Shown here: piece by piece, positions 1 to 8,759 of the stretch
How positions within the stretch are numbered: the stretch's first letter is position 1
How the letters are laid out: every line of letters begins with the position of its first letter
From: DASTFP01 sp963816855
GTDB taxonomy: Bacteria; Verrucomicrobiota; Verrucomicrobiia; Chthoniobacterales; Terrimicrobiaceae
Reading direction: 5' to 3'
NCBI GenBank assembly: GCA_963816855.1
Contig: CAWFMA010000012.1
Span: 1 to 64,000 of the forward strand
Length of the DNA: 64,000 nucleotides
Position numbers and translations under genes: made by a program
Notes under the pieces: model-generated
Databases searched by the model: none
Seen by the model: only the letters and a program-made list of their open reading frames with translations
Told to the model about the DNA's origin: nothing

Positions 1-372
1 CTTGCTCTCCTGAGCCAGCTGCATGATCACTGCTGCCGTCATGGTCTTGGTATTCGAGGCGATCCTGAAGTGGGTGTCGGCGCGGGGCGGGTTCTTGGTG
101 TTCAGTTGGTTGGTGCCGCTGGCGGCGGTGAAGTCACCTTGAGGTGTGCGCAAGAGAACCACGGCGCCGGGAACGAGCAGTTCGCGGGCCGTCGCGTCGA
201 TCAGGCTCTGCAACGCCGCCTGGCTGATCGGCTTCAGCCCGGAGCCGGCCATCGGGGCTGCCGTAGTCGATCCCGTCGAGAATCCGAGGACTGTGCCGCC
301 GAGCACGACGCTTATAAATTGGACATACCCGCGCCAAAACGCCCGTCGCGACCTCCTGATAAATGTTCGCAT
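1..372 (-). CDS. Serine hydrolase (class C beta-lactamase / D-Ala-D-Ala carboxypeptidase-like), 3' end off the window
   Basis: The first 124 codons of a gene read leftward off the window edge. The ATG at 372 is followed by an arginine-rich stretch and a hydrophobic segment (about residues 18-40), which looks like an export signal with a possible twin-arginine start. Near residue 107 the motif RIASNTKTMTA carries the Ser-x-x-Lys (SNTK) catalytic signature of the serine beta-lactamase/DD-peptidase fold, followed by a helix ending VIMQLAQE. These enzymes form an acyl-enzyme on the serine and act in the periplasm on peptidoglycan peptides, beta-lactams or small esters. The YxN and KTG-type motifs would lie beyond the edge, so the substrate cannot be inferred. 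Confidence 0.85.
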   Translation of the reverse strand, partial: MRTFIRRSRRAFWRGYVQFISVVLGGTVLGFSTGSTTAAPMAGSGLKPISQAALQSLIDATARELLVPGAVVLLRTPQGDFTAASGTNQLNTKNPPRADTHFRIASNTKTMTAAVIMQLAQESK

Positions 373-1253
373 GCGCAAATTCTCGTCGGTCTCATACTAA
401 CACGCATGACCACCCCAATACAACACTTGGAGCCGGTTGCGTCTGGCGTTGGAAAACAAGAACAAATGGCCGCTCATCCGCCTCACAATAGCCGATCGCG
501 CACACCCGGTCCGTCTAGTCCTTCAAAGCCCTTGCGCACATCGGTTGCTCCCACCGCGACGAACAGGTGGGGATGCTGAGACGCTTACCCGTGGATCGCC
601 AGTGCAAACAATGATCTCCGATCCGCAGTAGGTCCTCCCCTTGGCGAAATTCGCCCTTGGATCCCAGACCCTTCGCAACTTGGAAGCTCGCGATGATGCA
701 CCGCTCGATTTGCTTGCCGGATTTCGGTTGCGTCGCTGTTTGGGGAGAGGGGCTTGCTTGGCCATGCCCGCCAACGTGGCGCGATGACAAGTCCGTGACG
801 CCTTGCGAACATGGGTCCTAGGCAAAAGCCAAGGATACCGCCACATAGCGCCTGCAAGTCACTTGCAGTTCATACGTTCAGAAGCGATGCGCTTCCAGCG
901 GGTGCATCATCACATTGATCTTTCCCCGCTGTGCAGGATAGCTGTCGCCTACCGACCCACTGCGGGATACGCTCCGAGTGGATGCCTCGTCCGATTTGGC
1001 CCGTAAAAAACCCGTAGCGGCCAACGGTAAGGCAGGGACGGTCATCCAAGCCTTGTGGGCGAAGAGTCGTCAACCGCCCACCCCCCTTCCGGAGGTGCGG
1101 CCATGTCGCTTGGGCGGCCAAGGCGGAAATGAAGGGAGGGGATAGGTTGAAGCCGGTTTTGAGGGGTGTTGGGTCGGAGAATTGCGTAGCAGTTGCGTAG
1201 CGTAATTTTTCCGGGTTTCCGAGCTTCGTCGTAACTCATTTATTATCAACCTA
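373..1253. other. Stretch with no convincing gene; possible small-protein remnant at 611-712
   Basis: No ORF here has a recognisable domain. On the minus strand at about 611-712 one frame reads ERCIIASFQVAKGLG and then GEDLLRIGD. This has the look of a short conserved helical protein, but it has no credible start or boundary and may be a relic. The rest looks non-coding or too degraded to read. Confidence 0.3.
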
Positions 1254-1285
1254 GCCAGCACCCGGATTCGAACCGGGGACCTACG
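1254..1285 (-). other. 3' tRNA remnant (T-arm and 3' acceptor strand), possible attachment-site scar
   Basis: On the minus strand a perfect T-arm (5-bp stem, 7-nt loop TTCGAAT; plus-strand positions 1261-1277) is followed by the seven bases TGCTGGC, as a 3' acceptor strand would be. No matching GCCAGCA 5' strand, D-arm or clean anticodon arm is found upstream on that strand, so it is not a complete tRNA gene. Integrases that recombine in tRNA genes leave such 3' fragments. The decamer GGACAAATGA occurs twice next to it (1285-1294 and 1356-1365). Confidence 0.4.
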
Positions 1286-1484
1286 GACAAATGAGCGGAA
1301 TCCGATGTCCCCACCTGTGCTGTGGGCCCCCTGCCAATGCGACGCCCCGCATATTGGACAAATGAAACAAGAAAAGACCAAGCGCAGATGACTGAACGCG
1401 CAGATATTCCTCCGCGCTTGACGTCGAGTTTCGCCGCCAGCCTAATTTGCTCTTCGAATGAACGCCCCAGAAGCGCTTTTCGTA

Positions 1485-2639
1485 GTGTGATGTCCCATAA
1501 ACCGGATTGTAAATCTCCTCCAGCAGAGCGTCCCAGGCGCATCGAGTTTTTCCAGAATGCGTTTGGGGTCGGCCGTCCAGCGATAGGGTTTGGGATTGAG
1601 ATTGTGATGATGCAGAAAGCGGAAGATGTCGGCGACCAAGGCCTCGACGCTGCGGAAGCTGCCCGGGCGGATGACCTTGGCGGTGATTTCACCAAAGAAG
1701 CGCTCCACCAGATTGAGCCAGGAGGAAGAGGTCGGAATGAAATGGATGTGAAAACGGGGGTGACGCTTGAGCCAGCCGGTAACCTTGGCGTGCTTGTCGG
1801 TCGAATAGTTGTCGCAAATGATGTGAAGCTCGAACTCGGGACGATCTGCTGGTCGAACTTGCGCAGGAAGGCCAGCCACTCCTGATGGCGATGGCGCGGA
1901 GCGGTGTGGGCAAATACCTTGCCGGAAAGGTAGTCCAAGGCGGCAAAGAGGGTCACCGTTCCATGGCGATAGTAGTCGTGGGTCTGGGTGCGGAAGTGCC
2001 CCTGGCCCAAAGGCAAGCCAGGCTGGGTGCGTTCGAGGGCCTGACACTGGCTCTTTTCATCACAGCAGAGCACCAAGGCCCGATCAGGCGGATCGAGGTA
2101 AAGGCCCGCCACATCCCAAAGCTTTTCCTCAAACCGAAGGTCCTTGGAGAGCTTGAAATCGCGCACCCGGTAGGGCTGCAGCTTATGGGCCGACCAGAGT
2201 CGCTGCACACTCGATTTGCTCAGCCCGGTTTCGCTGGCCATCGTGCGCACGCTCCAGGGCCCGCCGTGCGGCGCCCGGGTGCGCGCCAGACTCAAGGCCC
2301 GTCCTACAGCCCTGGCCGAAAGCTGCGGTTTGCGTCCCCGTCCAGGGGCGTCTGCTGAGTCCTTCCAAGCCCCTGGCAGCCCATCGCTTCCTCCAACGTC
2401 CAATGGCCAAAAGACTCACCGACTGCTCCTTGGCGATCTCTTCGTGGGAGAGTCCCTGAACCAAACCCAAGATAGATCCGAGCTCGGAAAACATCTCGCT
2501 GGCTGCTGGTCTTGGCGTTCACGATGCGTTTGAGTTCTCTCTGCTGGCCGGCAGTGACTTCAATGGGTACAGGTGCTGGCATGATCGGCACCCTACCAAA
2601 GGCGCTACACTATACAATCTCTTTTGTGGGACATGACAC
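1485..2639 (-). mobile_element. IS630-family insertion sequence, copy 1 (degraded)
   Basis: This 1155-bp element is bounded by inverted repeats related to GTGTGATGTCCCATAAA and flanked by a TA dinucleotide on both sides (1483-1484 and 2640-2641). That is the target duplication expected of the IS630/Tc1-mariner group. A second copy with matching ends and protein lies at 17616-18771 on the other strand. The single transposase gene reads on the minus strand and is frameshifted several times, so this copy should not move on its own. Confidence 0.85.
1486..2582 (-). pseudogene. IS630-family transposase, frameshifted
   Basis: Aligning the frames by eye with the second copy gives one transposase split by about four frameshifts, near 2450, 2390, 1850 and 1550. 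The HTH region (QGLSHEEIAKEQSVS), the first catalytic Asp (LVLCCDEKS), the second Asp (HIICDNYST) and the Glu (NLVERFFGEIT) of the DDE triad are all still readable, but in different frames. The likely start is the ATG at 2582, matching the ATG of copy 2. At the 3' end the frame equivalent to copy 2 runs through the element boundary: the flanking TA is followed by C, giving TAC (Tyr), so no stop forms there. Confidence 0.85.
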
Positions 2640-2752
2640 TAGCGAACAGTCCTGATTTGGCATGATATCCGAAAAAGAAAGAATCACTCGTTAGGCGGCA
2701 CATATTTACAGTGGGAGCCCGAGATATCTGCTGAAATGCTATCGTAATCCCG

Positions 2753-3643
2753 ATGCTGATGCTTAATCTCGACACTATAGCGAAGAAATCAGGACTGCGT
2801 GAAGAGGGCGACATATCTTGGCGTGATGGCGATGTCCCACTCCACGAGAGGGGCGTGCACTTGGAATGGCTGAACGACTTTGTCTGGAATGTATCCCGCG
2901 ACTGGCAGGATATTCTGGAGCAGCACGATGACCATTGGAAGGCTAACATCTATTTCGACAATGTGCCTGAACCAAGCCCGTTGCCCTTCCCTGCGGGCCA
3001 GGAGATGACATCAGCGTTTCTGGTAGCAAACGTTATTCAGCCGATGACCGAGGTTTTTGCTGGGCCCCTGTTTGCCCGTATTCCGAAGGAGTATATAGGC
3101 CGCCCTGATCTTTTTGTTTCGCACGCTTGGAGCAATCCGCTGGTTGGTAATGCCTTTGCGGAACTCGAGGCGCTGCGCCGTCCCTACGTCAAGAGAGGCA
3201 CAACCGAGTATGTATGGCTCGATGTGGTCTGCTACAACCAGCACCGAGCCGAGAGCGTCGCCGCGGATATGAAGGCGATCGTGGCTTCGATCGGCCGAGT
3301 GGGTATCCCGATGGTCAACTCCGTGCCGTTCTCGCGCCTGTGGTGTCTGTGGGAGTTACTGTGCGCTCACGTTGCCGAAGCAGAGGTGCAAGTGTATGAA
3401 GCAACCGGATCTGTTTACGACCTAGGCTACTTGGCGCGATGCTTTCATGACGAATTCAAATCGGTAGAGCGGGCAGCCACGACACTCTCTTCGGATCGGG
3501 ACCAAATCCTTAGCGCGATGGTATCGACTTTCGGTTCTATCCAAAAGACGGATGACTACGTTCATCTATTAGTTGATGGTATGCTGAGTAAAGACTCCGA
3601 CAAGCCTTGGAATCGTGCGGCATCGAGAACAGAACAACAATGA
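2753..3643 (+). CDS. TIR-like 'FVSHAW' domain protein
   Basis: A 296-residue protein whose second half carries a TIR-like fold signature: DLFVSHAWSNP (about residues 119-129), then YVWLDVVCYNQH (about 152-163), a helix with SIGRVGIPMV, and SRLWCLWELLCAH (about 200-212). This SHAW / W-D-NQH / RxWCLWE pattern is one I associate mainly with predicted proteins of algae, oomycetes and other protists, and more rarely bacteria. Related TIR domains cleave NAD+ or act as signalling adaptors. A catalytic role here is inference only. The N-terminal 110 residues match nothing I know and could be a sensor. The gene stands alone 110 bp from the IS630 copy, has no clear Shine-Dalgarno sequence, and ATG 2759 is an alternative start. 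Confidence 0.6.
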   Translation: MLMLNLDTIAKKSGLREEGDISWRDGDVPLHERGVHLEWLNDFVWNVSRDWQDILEQHDDHWKANIYFDNVPEPSPLPFPAGQEMTSAFLVANVIQPMTEVFAGPLFARIPKEYIGRPDLFVSHAWSNPLVGNAFAELEALRRPYVKRGTTEYVWLDVVCYNQHRAESVAADMKAIVASIGRVGIPMVNSVPFSRLWCLWELLCAHVAEAEVQVYEATGSVYDLGYLARCFHDEFKSVERAATTLSSDRDQILSAMVSTFGSIQKTDDYVHLLVDGMLSKDSDKPWNRAASRTEQQ

Positions 3644-4405
3644 TAGCTCCTGTACCTGCCCGGCTAACAACGACATGCACCCGACCGCGAATCAGCCGGA
3701 CTCTTCCAAGTTGACTCTACCCTCTTTGATTAACTGACTGATAATGGCACCAAAGACACGCCGGAACGCATCGGACTGACTCCACGCCTTCAGATAGTCG
3801 GCGCCATTGCTCTTAAGCGAAAGGTTCTCGGCAGGTGCTTCCACTGGACCAGACCGGAAAATGATTTCACTTACCTATTGCCCATTAATCATTTCCGAAA
3901 ACAGATTCATTGATGCTGCCCTCTATCTGCCCATAAAAATGCCCTTTTAGGAAGCTTCCGACCGCCGGTCGGCCAATCTTTCCCCTTCCCAGCAAACAAA
4001 ACCCTTCCTAGGGCAATTGCGGCGCAAGAATGGGCCGATTGTGCATGGGCTCGTCAACCGGTAGACCAGTTGAAGTCGTGCGTATGGTGTGATAGTTGCA
4101 CAGGCCTCAATGCCACGCTCGCAAGTCGGGATGTGGAAGACTGCAAGGTGGTCCCGAGAACACACGACCACTTTGGCCCACCTGTTTGAGAAATGTTTTC
4201 CCCTATTCTGCGTCACCATCGCATCGCGGGTGGCAGGAGTGGCTGTGTGGACCAATGGGCAGTTGGACGGCCCGGATGGCTCCCAATAAACATTCGGTTG
4301 CCGTAGAGCACGGCGCATAATTTGCTTCCTATGAATCATGCAACCGTGGTAATCGCGATTATATGCTGAAAATGACCACTGCCGTCGACCTACTAGGAGG
4401 TAATC
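3644..4405. other. Mostly non-coding stretch holding one gene remnant
   Basis: Apart from the minus-strand remnant at 3692-3874, nothing here is recognisable. Overlapping open frames between 3947 and 4339 on both strands lack a recognisable domain or a ribosome-binding site and are probably chance. Confidence 0.35.
3692..3874 (-). pseudogene. C-terminal gene remnant, unknown family
   Basis: A minus-strand frame with no start codon runs from an upstream stop (3875-3877) to TGA at 3692. It reads EIIFRSGPVEAPAENLS, then SDAFRRVFGAIISQLI and GRVNLEESG. The amphipathic composition looks like protein coding rather than chance, and the lack of a start suggests the 3' end of a gene whose front has been lost. 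I do not recognise the family. Confidence 0.3.
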
Positions 4406-4858
4406 ATGGCATTCGTCGATTTGGACGAGGATGGCGATAAGTTCGCCAATCTCACGCAGGCGGTTGGCCCCGGCAAGGCCAACGTTAGAGACGACGTGAC
4501 GCTTGTCCAGTTATTGCTTATCAGTCACTTTCATACTGGCTATAAGAAACAAGGCCGCCCGCAGAGGACATCCGCCAAGCCCGAATTAATAACGCTCGGG
4601 ACCTTCGACACCAACACGGGAACGATGATCAAGGATTTCCAGAGGCTCTTCCTGGGAAGGGCCAAACCGCAGGGTTACGTCCAAACGGCGGGCGGCAAGA
4701 AAAAGTCCAATTCCACGATCTGGCATTTGAACAGGCAGATGGAATTGACTCTCATTCTGGCCCACGATCCTCGGAATGCTTTAGATTACCTCAGGGCCTT
4801 CCCGGACTTGGCACCAGGCCTTCGGGAGGTCACGGTCCCAACCGTGGAGATACAATAA
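4406..4858 (+). CDS. Small protein with a peptidoglycan-binding-like domain
   Basis: A 150-residue protein with a strong Shine-Dalgarno sequence (AGGAGG seven bases before the ATG), so the start is well supported. The segment VGPGKANVRDDVTLVQLLL, followed later by LGTFDTNTGTMIKDFQ, follows the pattern of peptidoglycan-binding-like domains, where a conserved DV-LVQ helix precedes a G-x-x-T-x-x-x-I-x-x-FQ helix. No signal peptide or enzymatic domain is seen. Proteins of this kind often sit near secreted or contractile-particle genes, but no such neighbours are present. The role is unknown, and the family assignment rests on two short motifs. Confidence 0.6.
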   Translation: MAFVDLDEDGDKFANLTQAVGPGKANVRDDVTLVQLLLISHFHTGYKKQGRPQRTSAKPELITLGTFDTNTGTMIKDFQRLFLGRAKPQGYVQTAGGKKKSNSTIWHLNRQMELTLILAHDPRNALDYLRAFPDLAPGLREVTVPTVEIQ

Positions 4859-5048
4859 GCCGGGCACGGCAAAACAGGAGTGCTGTTCCGTGTCGCGCTA
4901 TTTTGCGCAAATTACGACGGAGGTTTTAGAGCAACTTTTTGGTAGTCGTTGCTGAGGACTGAGATTGTATTCACGACAGCTCAAGGCCGTGCGGGCGGCT
5001 CGTCTAGGACTGTGCTTTAGTTCCACGAGGTGCCCGTCGCCTCAAGTT

Positions 5049-5222
5049 TTATGGGCGCACTCTACCGCCTTGGAATGGAATTTCGAAGTTAGCAGGGGCT
5101 GCCAGTGTTTGAGTTAAGGTCCAGCCTTTGTGGAAAACAGTCTCGTAGAGCGGGATGTTCATCCATGAGAGGCGTGATAAGTCCGTAATAAGTAGCGAGG
5201 GGTCAATAGGCACGACGACCAT
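5049..5222 (-). CDS. Short ORF of 57 residues, possibly the C-terminal fragment of a larger protein
   Basis: From ATG 5222 the frame reads MVVVPIDPSLLITDLSRLS, then NIPLYETVFHKGWT, and ends at TAA 5049. The composition is protein-like and the frame stays open upstream of the ATG to a TGA, so this could be a small gene or the tail of a decayed one. It lies 39 bp downstream of the stop of the 5262-5567 gene on the same strand, which would allow co-transcription. No domain is recognised. Confidence 0.35.
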   Translation of the reverse strand: MVVVPIDPSLLITDLSRLSWMNIPLYETVFHKGWTLTQTLAAPANFEIPFQGGRVRP

Positions 5223-5261
5223 TTTGACCGCCTCAATGGCACCATTCGAGGTTCTGACTGA

Positions 5262-5567
5262 TCAACTCCATTTTTTACCGATCTCATCGAGTCCCGCCTT
5301 CTTCAGATCGTCCGGTGTCATGACAATATGAAACTCGACATCGGCCTCGAATCCCAGAAACCAGGGTTCCGCCAACGCTGGTGCCTTCGATGGATCGGGC
5401 AAATCCACGATGAGGATCGCCGTGCGAAGACCATTCTGCTCGGTAAAGTAAACGGCCTCGGGCTTGGTCGCCTCAAGGATCGCATCCAACTTTGAGCCCG
5501 CCGTTCCATCTCTCACGGCGGCGTTGAATTGCTGATGCGGCATTTTGACGTTCAATAACATTCTCAT
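5262..5567 (-). CDS. Small conserved protein of the DUF3303-like / so-called 'panthothenate synthetase' group
   Basis: A 101-residue protein beginning MRMLLNVKMPHQQFN, with the core PEAVYFTEQNG, ILIVDLPDPS and PALAEPWFLGF followed by DDLKKAGLDEIGKKW. This matches a small alpha/beta family often annotated 'panthothenate synthetase', a label I regard as unreliable. The fold is probably a ferredoxin-like dimeric barrel. ATG 5567 is preferred over ATG 5588 because the family starts at MRMLLN. It is complete, which is notable among the damaged genes around it. Its biochemical role is unknown. Confidence 0.7.
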   Translation of the reverse strand: MRMLLNVKMPHQQFNAAVRDGTAGSKLDAILEATKPEAVYFTEQNGLRTAILIVDLPDPSKAPALAEPWFLGFEADVEFHIVMTPDDLKKAGLDEIGKKWS

Positions 5568-5681
5568 GGTTGTGTGTTTCCGCTTCAATCGTGTGCAGAG
5601 CCAGCTCGGTTTTGTAAAGCAAACCCTTCATACGGCATCCTAGCGCCAACACGAAGCCAGTTCAAATCGGAGACATCTCCC

Positions 5682-5727
5682 CCGACTGGCATGGATTCGA
5701 ACCATGACAGAGTGATTTGAAGTCATT
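5682..5727 (-). other. 3' half of a tRNA with a UCA-type anticodon loop (attachment-site remnant)
   Basis: On the minus strand an anticodon-arm-like hairpin with loop CTTCAAA (anticodon UCA, plus-strand TGA at 5718-5720) is followed by a four-base variable loop, a perfect T-arm (stem CATGG/CCATG, loop TTCGAAT, 5690-5706) and an acceptor-like CCAGTCG. The spacing is canonical. No D-arm and no pairing 5' acceptor strand (CGACTGG) precede it. The fragment thus starts at the anticodon arm, the usual crossover point of tRNA-targeting integrases. UCA would read UGA, as tRNA-Sec does, but the acceptor and variable arm do not otherwise look like tRNA-Sec. Confidence 0.4.
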
Positions 5728-5735
5728 ACTGCAAA

Positions 5736-6207
5736 CTTATTTGTCAGGGAAGAGACAGTTCTCATTCAACATCATCTATGCGCACATTGGGATAGGAAAA
5801 GTGCTTTTTGATGGTCCTTTATCGGCGAAGCGAGCGGCGCCGGGAGTCGGGGCGAGGAGGGAGCCTCGAGTTCATATAATACGCCTTTGGTAAACTCGGG
5901 CGTTTCACGCAGGTTTTGTCAAAGCCTCCAGCCGCGAAGAAGGGCCAGCGCCAGCGACTGCCGCCTCCCAGCATCGACATTCCATGTTCATTGAATAACT
6001 GACGCCTCAGGCTGGCGTTCGGAGAGAATGGAATTTTTAAACAACGTAACAGTGCCAGCGAACCGTACCTCAAGCGTGCCCGAGGTCGCCAATACGGTCG
6101 GTGGAGGCCTGGCGCTCGAGACCAAACTGGAAAAGAGGGGGGAATTCGGCTCTGACCCTGCAATACCGTGCGGTGGGACCCTTGCAAAAAGGCACGCCGC
6201 GGGGCTT
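5736..6207. other. No intact gene; debris downstream of the ligase remnant
   Basis: The minus-strand frame of the ligase remnant continues through this stretch but turns into arginine- and proline-rich sequence without any family likeness, as expected after a frameshift or rearrangement. No other gene is visible. Confidence 0.35.
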
Positions 6208-6772
6208 TCGCTTCTTGATTTCCTGATTTTGTTTTTGGACAGACTTCAACCAGTGCAATGAAGAACCGCACACCGGGCTCGAAGAACGTCGCGAAGCGGC
6301 CTTCGATCGCCCTGCGCACATCGGCGCTCCATCCCTCGCCCGTCACAACTTCCAGAATGATTTCGCTGCGGGTCATCTGAATATGGCAGAAATCCTTCAC
6401 TGCCGTGCGATGGGTCAGAAGAATCTCGTAAGTTGCATCGAGGAGAAACCCGGAGGAGATGGTTTTGCCCGATGACAGGATGAAGCTGTCATTCTTGCGC
6501 CCCTGCAAATCGATCAACACCCGGAAGCTCCAGCCGCAGTCGCAAGGCCGTTCCTCGATCCGGCCCAAGTCGTTCTGCTCATAACGGATCATCGGCATGG
6601 CATAATTATGCAGGTTGGTTCCGATCAGAAGGTTGCTCCCGTCGGCCTGGAGCCTGGTTTCCATGTAATTGATGTCCTCAAAGATATGATATGTGCCGCA
6701 GTGGCGCTGGGCGGCGATGCGTGTCAGTTCCTTGGAGGAGTATTCGTCCAGAACTGGACAACCAAACCGCCG
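6208..6772 (-). pseudogene. C-terminal remnant of a PaaK/CapK-like AMP-forming ligase
   Basis: The frame reads RRFGCPVLDEYSSKELTRIA, then FEDINYMET, TNLHNYAMPMIRYEQNDLG, DLQGRKNDSFILSSG and SSGFLLDATYEIL. These are the C-terminal acyl-adenylate-forming motifs of the phenylacetate-CoA ligase / CapK family, including the RYxxxDLG and GRxxD-type segments. The N-terminal half with the ATP-binding loop is absent. At its 5' side the sequence switches abruptly to a family-B DNA polymerase remnant around 6775-6800, and at its 3' side family likeness ends near 6208. Both ends are therefore lost and the fragment cannot be functional. Confidence 0.75.
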
Positions 6773-6800
6773 GGAGAGATGGCTGGGCAGAGAGTCCACT

Positions 6801-7390
6801 TTGAAGGTCCTCGATTGTGATGCCATCGGGTGGACTAAAATAGATCCCGTCCGTGTCGAGCTCGATGATTTGAGCGCTCTGAAACATGAGCCAATCTCTC
6901 ATGGTGGCAAGAATTTCGCGGCCGATAGCGGTAACGCGTTCCGCGGCCTCGAAGTCGGCGAAATGGCCGAAAGGGAATGCCAAATAGCCGCACAGGCTGT
7001 TGATCAGAATCTTGAAGGCGCCTTGAAGAGCGGTGAGTCGGCTGTGTTCGAGCGGGTCGGCTGCCAATTTGGCGCCTTTCTTTGCGTCGAGACGATAGGA
7101 GCGCAGATCGGCGACCATGCGCTTAAAAATACCGAGGGTATCGCTCTTTGGCACGCAGTCGAATGCTAGGATTGTCGAGGGATACAGGCTCGCAATGTCG
7201 CAATGCCATACGTTCTCGATCACGCCAGTGACGAGAAGCTCACCGCCGGGCGGCTAGCGGTGCTGCACCCGGTTTTTTATGCTCTCCATCATCTCGTTTT
7301 TGCTTGGCGCATTCCGCTCGAAGTGGGCCACGATTCCGCTAGGAGCGGGCGCGATCGCAGGCAATTCCGCGGGTCGGGCGTTTCCCGTCA
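6801..7390 (-). pseudogene. Family-B DNA polymerase remnant (palm region)
   Basis: The fragment keeps motif A (DIASLYPSTIL), a degenerate motif B (FKILINSLCGYL, where KxxxNSxYG is usual and Tyr is replaced by Cys) and motif C (IELDTDGIYF) of family-B polymerases. These proteins occur on mobile elements and in scattered bacteria. The in-frame upstream sequence continues through a TAG at 7254-7256 to about 7390, and the 3' side is cut where ligase sequence begins. The exonuclease domain and thumb are missing. It is a dead fragment fused by deletion to an unrelated gene. Confidence 0.75.
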
Positions 7391-7468
7391 AGTTGTTGCC
7401 TCGGCAAACTGCCGTCGCCCGCTTTGTCGTTACTGATCTGGCCGAGCGTGAAAACGTCCACGTCATTA

Positions 7469-8353
7469 TCACTGCCCAGGACCTCCGCCGATTGAGTCAA
7501 GGTCAGCGATCATTCCGGAAGGAAGGTGCAGCGTTGCAGCATTGAGATTCTCGCGAAGATGTTTGACGGAGGATGTGCCGGGGATCAGTAGGACATTGGG
7601 CGAGCGCTGAAGAAGCCACGCAAGCGCGACCTGCATTGGCGTGGCCTGTAGTGACGCTGCTGCTGCGTCAAGTGCCGACGACTGTAACGGACTGAACCCT
7701 CCCAGTGGGAAGAACGGCACATAAGCTATGCGTTGCCCCGCGAGGTCATTGATGAAACCGTCATCGTTCCGGTGTGCCAAGTTGTAGAGGTTCTGCACGC
7801 AGACTATCTCCGCAATTGTCTGAGCTTCCGCCAACTGCTCGGGACTGACGTTGCTCAGACCAAGCTGACGAATCAATCCCTGACGCTTGAGCTCGGCAAG
7901 CACCGTCAGCGGTTCTTCGATGGATCCCTCCGATGGCCCCATCACTCCCCCAACCCGAAGATTGACGACATCCAGCGTGTCGAGTCCCAGATTTCGGAGA
8001 TTGTCGTGAACGGCATCGGCCAGTTCTTGACGCGAAAGAGCATGAACCCAAGACTTGTCTTCCCCCCGGCGAGCGCCCACCTTGGTGACGATCACCAGGT
8101 CATCCGGATAGGGATGAAGCGCCTGCTTAATGATCTGATTGGTCACATGCGGACCGTAAAAGTCGCTAGTATCGATATGATTCACGCCGACCCCAACCGC
8201 CTCTCGTAGAACAGCAATCGCACCGTCAACATCACGCGGCGGCCCCCACACCTGCGGACCGGAAAGTTGCATCGCGCCATAGCCCATGCGGTTCAAGGTC
8301 ATCGAGGTGCCAGGGAGCGTGAAGCTGCCGCCAAGGTCCATCTGTTTGGTCAT
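7469..8353 (-). CDS. pdxI: Aldo-keto reductase, pyridoxal reductase PdxI-like
   Basis: An intact 294-residue aldo-keto reductase with a good Shine-Dalgarno sequence (GGAGG, 8-12 bases before ATG 8353). The N-terminus RMGYGAMQLSGPQVWGPPRD, the catalytic region HIDTSDFYGPHVTNQII (Asp and Tyr of the AKR tetrad), VTKVGARRGE (Lys), LRNLGLDTLDVVNLR and the C-terminal ALAWLLQRSPNVLLIPGTSS closely follow E. coli YdbC/PdxI. PdxI reduces pyridoxal to pyridoxine with NADPH in the cytoplasm as part of vitamin B6 salvage. No B6 genes are nearby, so the physiological substrate could differ. It is one of the few undamaged genes in the left region. Confidence 0.85.
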   Translation of the reverse strand: MTKQMDLGGSFTLPGTSMTLNRMGYGAMQLSGPQVWGPPRDVDGAIAVLREAVGVGVNHIDTSDFYGPHVTNQIIKQALHPYPDDLVIVTKVGARRGEDKSWVHALSRQELADAVHDNLRNLGLDTLDVVNLRVGGVMGPSEGSIEEPLTVLAELKRQGLIRQLGLSNVSPEQLAEAQTIAEIVCVQNLYNLAHRNDDGFINDLAGQRIAYVPFFPLGGFSPLQSSALDAAAASLQATPMQVALAWLLQRSPNVLLIPGTSSVKHLRENLNAATLHLPSGMIADLDSIGGGPGQ

Positions 8354-8759
8354 TCTGTTTCTCCTCCAGTCTGTCGTCGCTTGTAGTAACCGTGCTTACT
8401 GTGATTAGATGAAAGAGGCTTCAGGTTAGGAGTTCGAGCCGGTTGAAGCCTTTCCTCTCAATTAGGATCAGTACCGATAAACGCGCCATGGTCAGGCAGT
8501 CCAGATGAGCGTATAGTCACCTTCGCGTGGATATGGCGCAACCGAATCCGGTTGCCACATCGAGAGGTGGTTAGATCATCCCTGGCTTTGATGTTTCTGC
8601 GGGTACGGCGCTGGTCCCCGGTGCCGTAGTTTGTGTTTGTAACCAGCATTTTTCCATTGCTAGCCGCCGAACCATTCGTCGTTCTCGCCGCGAGGACTAC
8701 TCCGAGTATAACCGCATCCTCGACCGCGTCTTCGCCCCCATCTGCGCCAAAGCGCGCCT
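8354..8759. other. Intergenic stretch, nothing recognised
   Basis: The stretch holds the leader of the aldo-keto reductase gene, including its GGAGG, and the 3' debris of the adjacent regulator remnant. No other gene or repeat is seen. Confidence 0.35.

Noticed and set aside
3947..4339. Overlapping ORFs on both strands
   Set aside because: No start signals, no family likeness and mutual overlap; treated as chance.
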